A DNA stretch of 64,000 nt. It comes from Canna indica. Lineage: Eukaryota > Streptophyta > Magnoliopsida > Zingiberales > Cannaceae. Shown here in pieces: positions 61,190 through 64,000 of this stretch. Both the position numbers and the translations under genes were made by a program. Under the pieces are notes generated by a model. The model was not told the DNA's origin, ran no database searches, and was given only the letters and a program-made list of their open reading frames with translations. The stretch is from NCBI GenBank assembly GCA_034359265.1, contig CP136890.1:87197501-87261500 (forward strand), written 5' to 3'. Each line of letters begins with the position of its first letter. Position 1 is the stretch's first letter.

Positions 61190-61900
61190 TCTGAAATTTC
61201 ATGAAATAAATTATTAATCAAATTCCATACTTTGAGATAACTGTAGAATGTCATAAATACACAAAAGAAGCCAACTTCCATTCTCTGGAAGTGCAAAATT
61301 AAGGAATCCATACTTTATCAAAACTCTGGAATTTCATGAAATAAATCATTAACAAAATTCTAGACTTTGAGAAAATTGTAAAATGTTATAAATACACAAA
61401 AGAAGCCAAATTCCATACTCTGGAAGTGCAAAATTAAGGAATCTATACTTTTGCAAAACTCTGGAATTTCATAAAATAAATCATTAACCAAATTCCATAT
61501 TTTGAAATAACTATAGAATGTCATAAATACACGAAAGAAGCCAACTTTCATACTCCGGAAGTGCAAAATTAATGAATCCATACTTTATTAAAACTCTGGA
61601 ATTTCATGAAATAAATCATTAGTCAAATTTCATACTTTGAGATAATTGTAGAATGTCATAAATACACAAAAGAAGCCAACTTCCGTACTCTGGAAGTGCA
61701 AAATTAAGGAATTCATACTTTCGCAAAACTCTGGAATTTTATAAAATAAATCATTAACCAAATTCCATACTTTGAGATAATTGTAGAATGCCATAAATAC
61801 ATAAAAGAAGCCAACTTCCATACTCTGGAAGTGCAAAATTAATGAATCCATACTTTCGCAAAACACTGAAATTTCATTTAAAAAACAACAATATATTACC
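61190..61900. repeat. 135-bp minisatellite, right of the hAT insertion
   Basis: About five units with an exact 135-bp spacing of the word GAAGCCAA (61267, 61402, 61537, 61672, 61807). The minus strand stays open through most of it as a 45-residue repeat containing MDSLILHFQSMEVGFF. The unit also contains CCATACTTT and TCTGGAAGTG words like those of the mudrA spacer repeats. Confidence 0.9.
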
Positions 61901-62740
61901 ATAAACTAGTTTATGAAAATTTACCTCAAAAATTACGCCCAAATATATATGATTAGTTGGGTTATTACAAGCATTCCTTAATAAGACTGAAGCGTAGTCA
62001 TCAATCGTGTCGTCGTCGATGTGCGCATCAAAGTCTAGTATATTTCATAAACCATCCAAATTTAAATAGTAGTGCCTACATCTCCAAATATATCAATGCT
62101 CAACCTAAAATAAATCAAAAATACTAAAAAGTATTTAATTTACTACACCATTCCAGCATATTCAATCCACTCACAAATATAATTATTGTCTCGCAATAAC
62201 AAATTAAATTATAATAACACTCACTCTAATTTATTCAAAGATAGAAGTAAATTGGCAATGTCATCGTCCACATCTTTGAATTCAGTTCTTATCTGTATCA
62301 AAAATAAGAAGAGAGTTATTGTCATTAATTATAGTTATTTGGTTGCATGCTTTTTAATTATAACTTTGAAAATTTTACTTTTTACCTTTCGAAGAACTTT
62401 TTCATTTTTGGTTGCATGCTTTTTAATGATAACTTCAGCTTTCTCATCTTTTTTCTCATGATCTTCATCATCCAGATTTAAATTCAATGGAAAAATTATT
62501 GTGGTATCTTTTTTCTTATGTTTTGACCTCTTACAGTATCTTTTTGCAACGACTTTTTTTTTCTTTTCGTTGGCTCCGGACTTGCAACAACAGTTTTGGT
62601 TGGTTCCGGGCTGGGAACAACAAATTCTTCAACCAATATTTGGAGCGGTATATTTGTACATTTTGAACTTTTACTTCGTGTTATACACTTTAATGGGTAG
62701 AACTGCATATCTACGATGGAAAAATTTATTTTTATCACTT

Positions 62741-64000
62741 AAATTAATTAAATATGATGTGAATTGATCTCTAGGGACATTAAACTAATTTTATGAGTGG
62801 TATATTATAATACTTGTGCCCGTAATTTTCATTTCAGGTTGAGAATCAATTTGCACGTCAGAACGAGTCAGAGAGATTATCGGAGACTGCGGTCTGAGGA
62901 ACGACTTACGTGCATGCCAAATTGAATTATTGAGTTGATTTTGAGTTTATTGAAACGAGTCGGGTGTCATGAGTCGATCGGTACAATCCGACTGAATTTT
63001 GAACTCGTTTGGAAGCAAACTCAAGTGAAGGGCATTTTGATCATTTGGCATTTAAATGAAAAACCTTATATAATATGAATATTATTTGAAAGGGGCAGAA
63101 CTTTGATGACCCTAAGGAGTGTGTGCACACAAATCAAGGAAGAGAGAAGTGGTCGACAATGGTTTAGAGGAATTCGACGCGAGTTCATCGGAGTTCGTCA
63201 GAGCACAACGTAGGGTTTTCATCTAAGGTGAGTGGTCCTAAACCTTTAGGGATTTGCCCCTCTCTAGGGAAATCCCTTGAAGTAGATGAACTGAAAGTGA
63301 AGGAACCAATTCTTGTGTTGATTCAGTCATTTTTTTTTAATTGAAATATTTTTGTTGTTTTGATGCTTGATGGGGCGCGAATGGTATAGGGCAGCCCTAG
63401 GGTGGATTTGGCAGAATGATAACCCTAACTTTAGGGATTTTTTGGACTATTTTGGTTAGTGTTTGATCTTCATAATTAACATGGTATGAATCTCTTTTCT
63501 TTGATGGTTGAGTTAGTGTTCAATTAGGAATTTGGGGAAGGTAAATCCCCTTGTTCACTTTAGGGTAATCAGTCTTAGTTTGGAAGGGACGACCTCACTT
63601 TCTTGACCCTTAAGGTTAAGGACCTTAGATAACAGTTAGGGGTGGGCTTGCATTTGATAGCCGAATTTCCCCTTGTAGATGGCCGCATAGAGTAAAGCAT
63701 GACGCGACTTGAGCATTTCCACCAAGTGTTTGGTGAAATGTCACACCGACATGATTATGCTTAAATCCTAATTTCTCTTTAGTGAAGCTTTATGCCGGTA
63801 TGGAGTATGTGTGCGACAACCAAGAGTAGTTGAATCGGCCGACATAAGGGTCGAAATCCCATGTTTAAGAGGTTATTGAGTGGATGGTCTAAGGGCATTC
63901 AAATCTGCCCAGAAATTCAAATAGGCATATTTGGCATGCGGTTCGGGGCCGAGATGTCATCCTACTCAATTGAAATATCATGATTATTTCGTAGGGTATA
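62741..64000. other. LTR-like sequence running off the window
   Basis: From about 62830 the sequence resembles a large Gypsy-type LTR: GAGAATCAATTTGCACG, a AGGGGCAGAACTTTGATGAC segment, and AACGTAGGGTTTTCATCTAAG near 63210. It may have truncated the 5' end of the Ulp1-type gene. No second LTR or coding region is in the window, so the assignment is tentative. Confidence 0.35.

Larger units (their letters stand above)
50932..62740 (-). pseudogene. Ulp1-type (C48) cysteine protease gene of a MULE, split by transposons
   Basis: Read on the minus strand, exon-like pieces are 62386-62740 (VVPSPEPTKT, Lys-rich), 62225-62292 (FKDVDDDIANLLLSLNK), about 61925-62108 (HIDDDTIDDYASVLLRN), 57857-58096, 57643-57776 and 50932-51067. 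The last three form the protease core: HLLVVDVEQKLFLHLNS, DWRKEIYECHQQDFSVDCG, then FLMKYIEYLIESKPMEW. CACTA-3 lies exactly within the VDCG-IFLMKY junction and removal of one TSD restores the frame. The catalytic Cys is kept, but the His-Trp pair reads Tyr-stop (57950-57955) and the Asp position reads Asn. A frame shift lies in the A9 run near 62554. Ulp1 proteases deconjugate SUMO. Convergence with mudrA matches Kaonashi-type MULEs. The 5' end was not found and may be cut off by LTR-like DNA. Confidence 0.75.

Overview
The window looks like gene-poor, transposon-rich nuclear DNA of a flowering plant, probably a monocot. The background is AT-rich, while the first exon of the bHLH gene and the whole zinc-finger gene are strongly GC-rich, a 5' GC gradient typical of many monocots. 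All coding families recognised are plant families (CACTA TNP2/TNPA, MuDR and FAR1 transposases, Copia gag/pol, ZAT-type C2H2 factor, FBH-type bHLH factor). No prokaryotic genes, organellar genes, rRNA, complete tRNA or CRISPR were seen. The species cannot be named from the sequence.

Layout. 1-15 kb: two convergent genes, a DUF1985/plant-mobile-domain-like gene (+) and a FAR1-type MULE transposase (-), with tandem arrays between them. The first is interrupted in its last exon by a complete 7.2 kb CACTA transposon (CACTA-1, 3286-10483) carrying TNPA and TNP2 genes. 15-17.4 kb: unassigned GC-rich and low-complexity DNA. 17.4-26.8 kb: a decayed Copia element, split by a second, internally deleted copy of the same CACTA family (CACTA-2, 20430-25901) in the opposite orientation. 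28.2-29.0 kb: an intact single-exon C2H2 repressor gene (-). 29-36 kb: AT-rich DNA with a hAT MITE, a Ty3/Gypsy tail and a large foldback. 36.3-41.1 kb: an intact six-exon bHLH transcription factor gene (-). 41-46 kb: intergenic DNA with hAT-type elements. 46.7-62.7 kb: a second convergent pair, a mudrA-like transposase (+) and a Ulp1-type (C48) protease gene (-), resembling Kaonashi-type MULEs. 62.8-64 kb: LTR-like sequence.

The 46.7-62.7 kb segment is the most interesting. The Ulp1 gene is split immediately after its catalytic-Cys motif by CACTA-3 (51068-57639). A minisatellite in one of its introns was invaded by a hAT element (58299-61181), which was invaded by a short CACTA (CACTA-4, 59005-60524), which carries a GC-rich captured fragment of a host GUB_WAK-type cell-wall receptor gene. 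Every insertion has a target-site duplication of the expected length (3 bp for CACTA, 8 bp for hAT), so the nesting order can be read directly.

Only two genes look like intact, conventional host genes: the C2H2 factor and the bHLH factor. TNPA of CACTA-1 also has a full open structure. The other transposase genes are broken by nonsense mutations, frameshifts (often in homopolymers) or lost catalytic residues.
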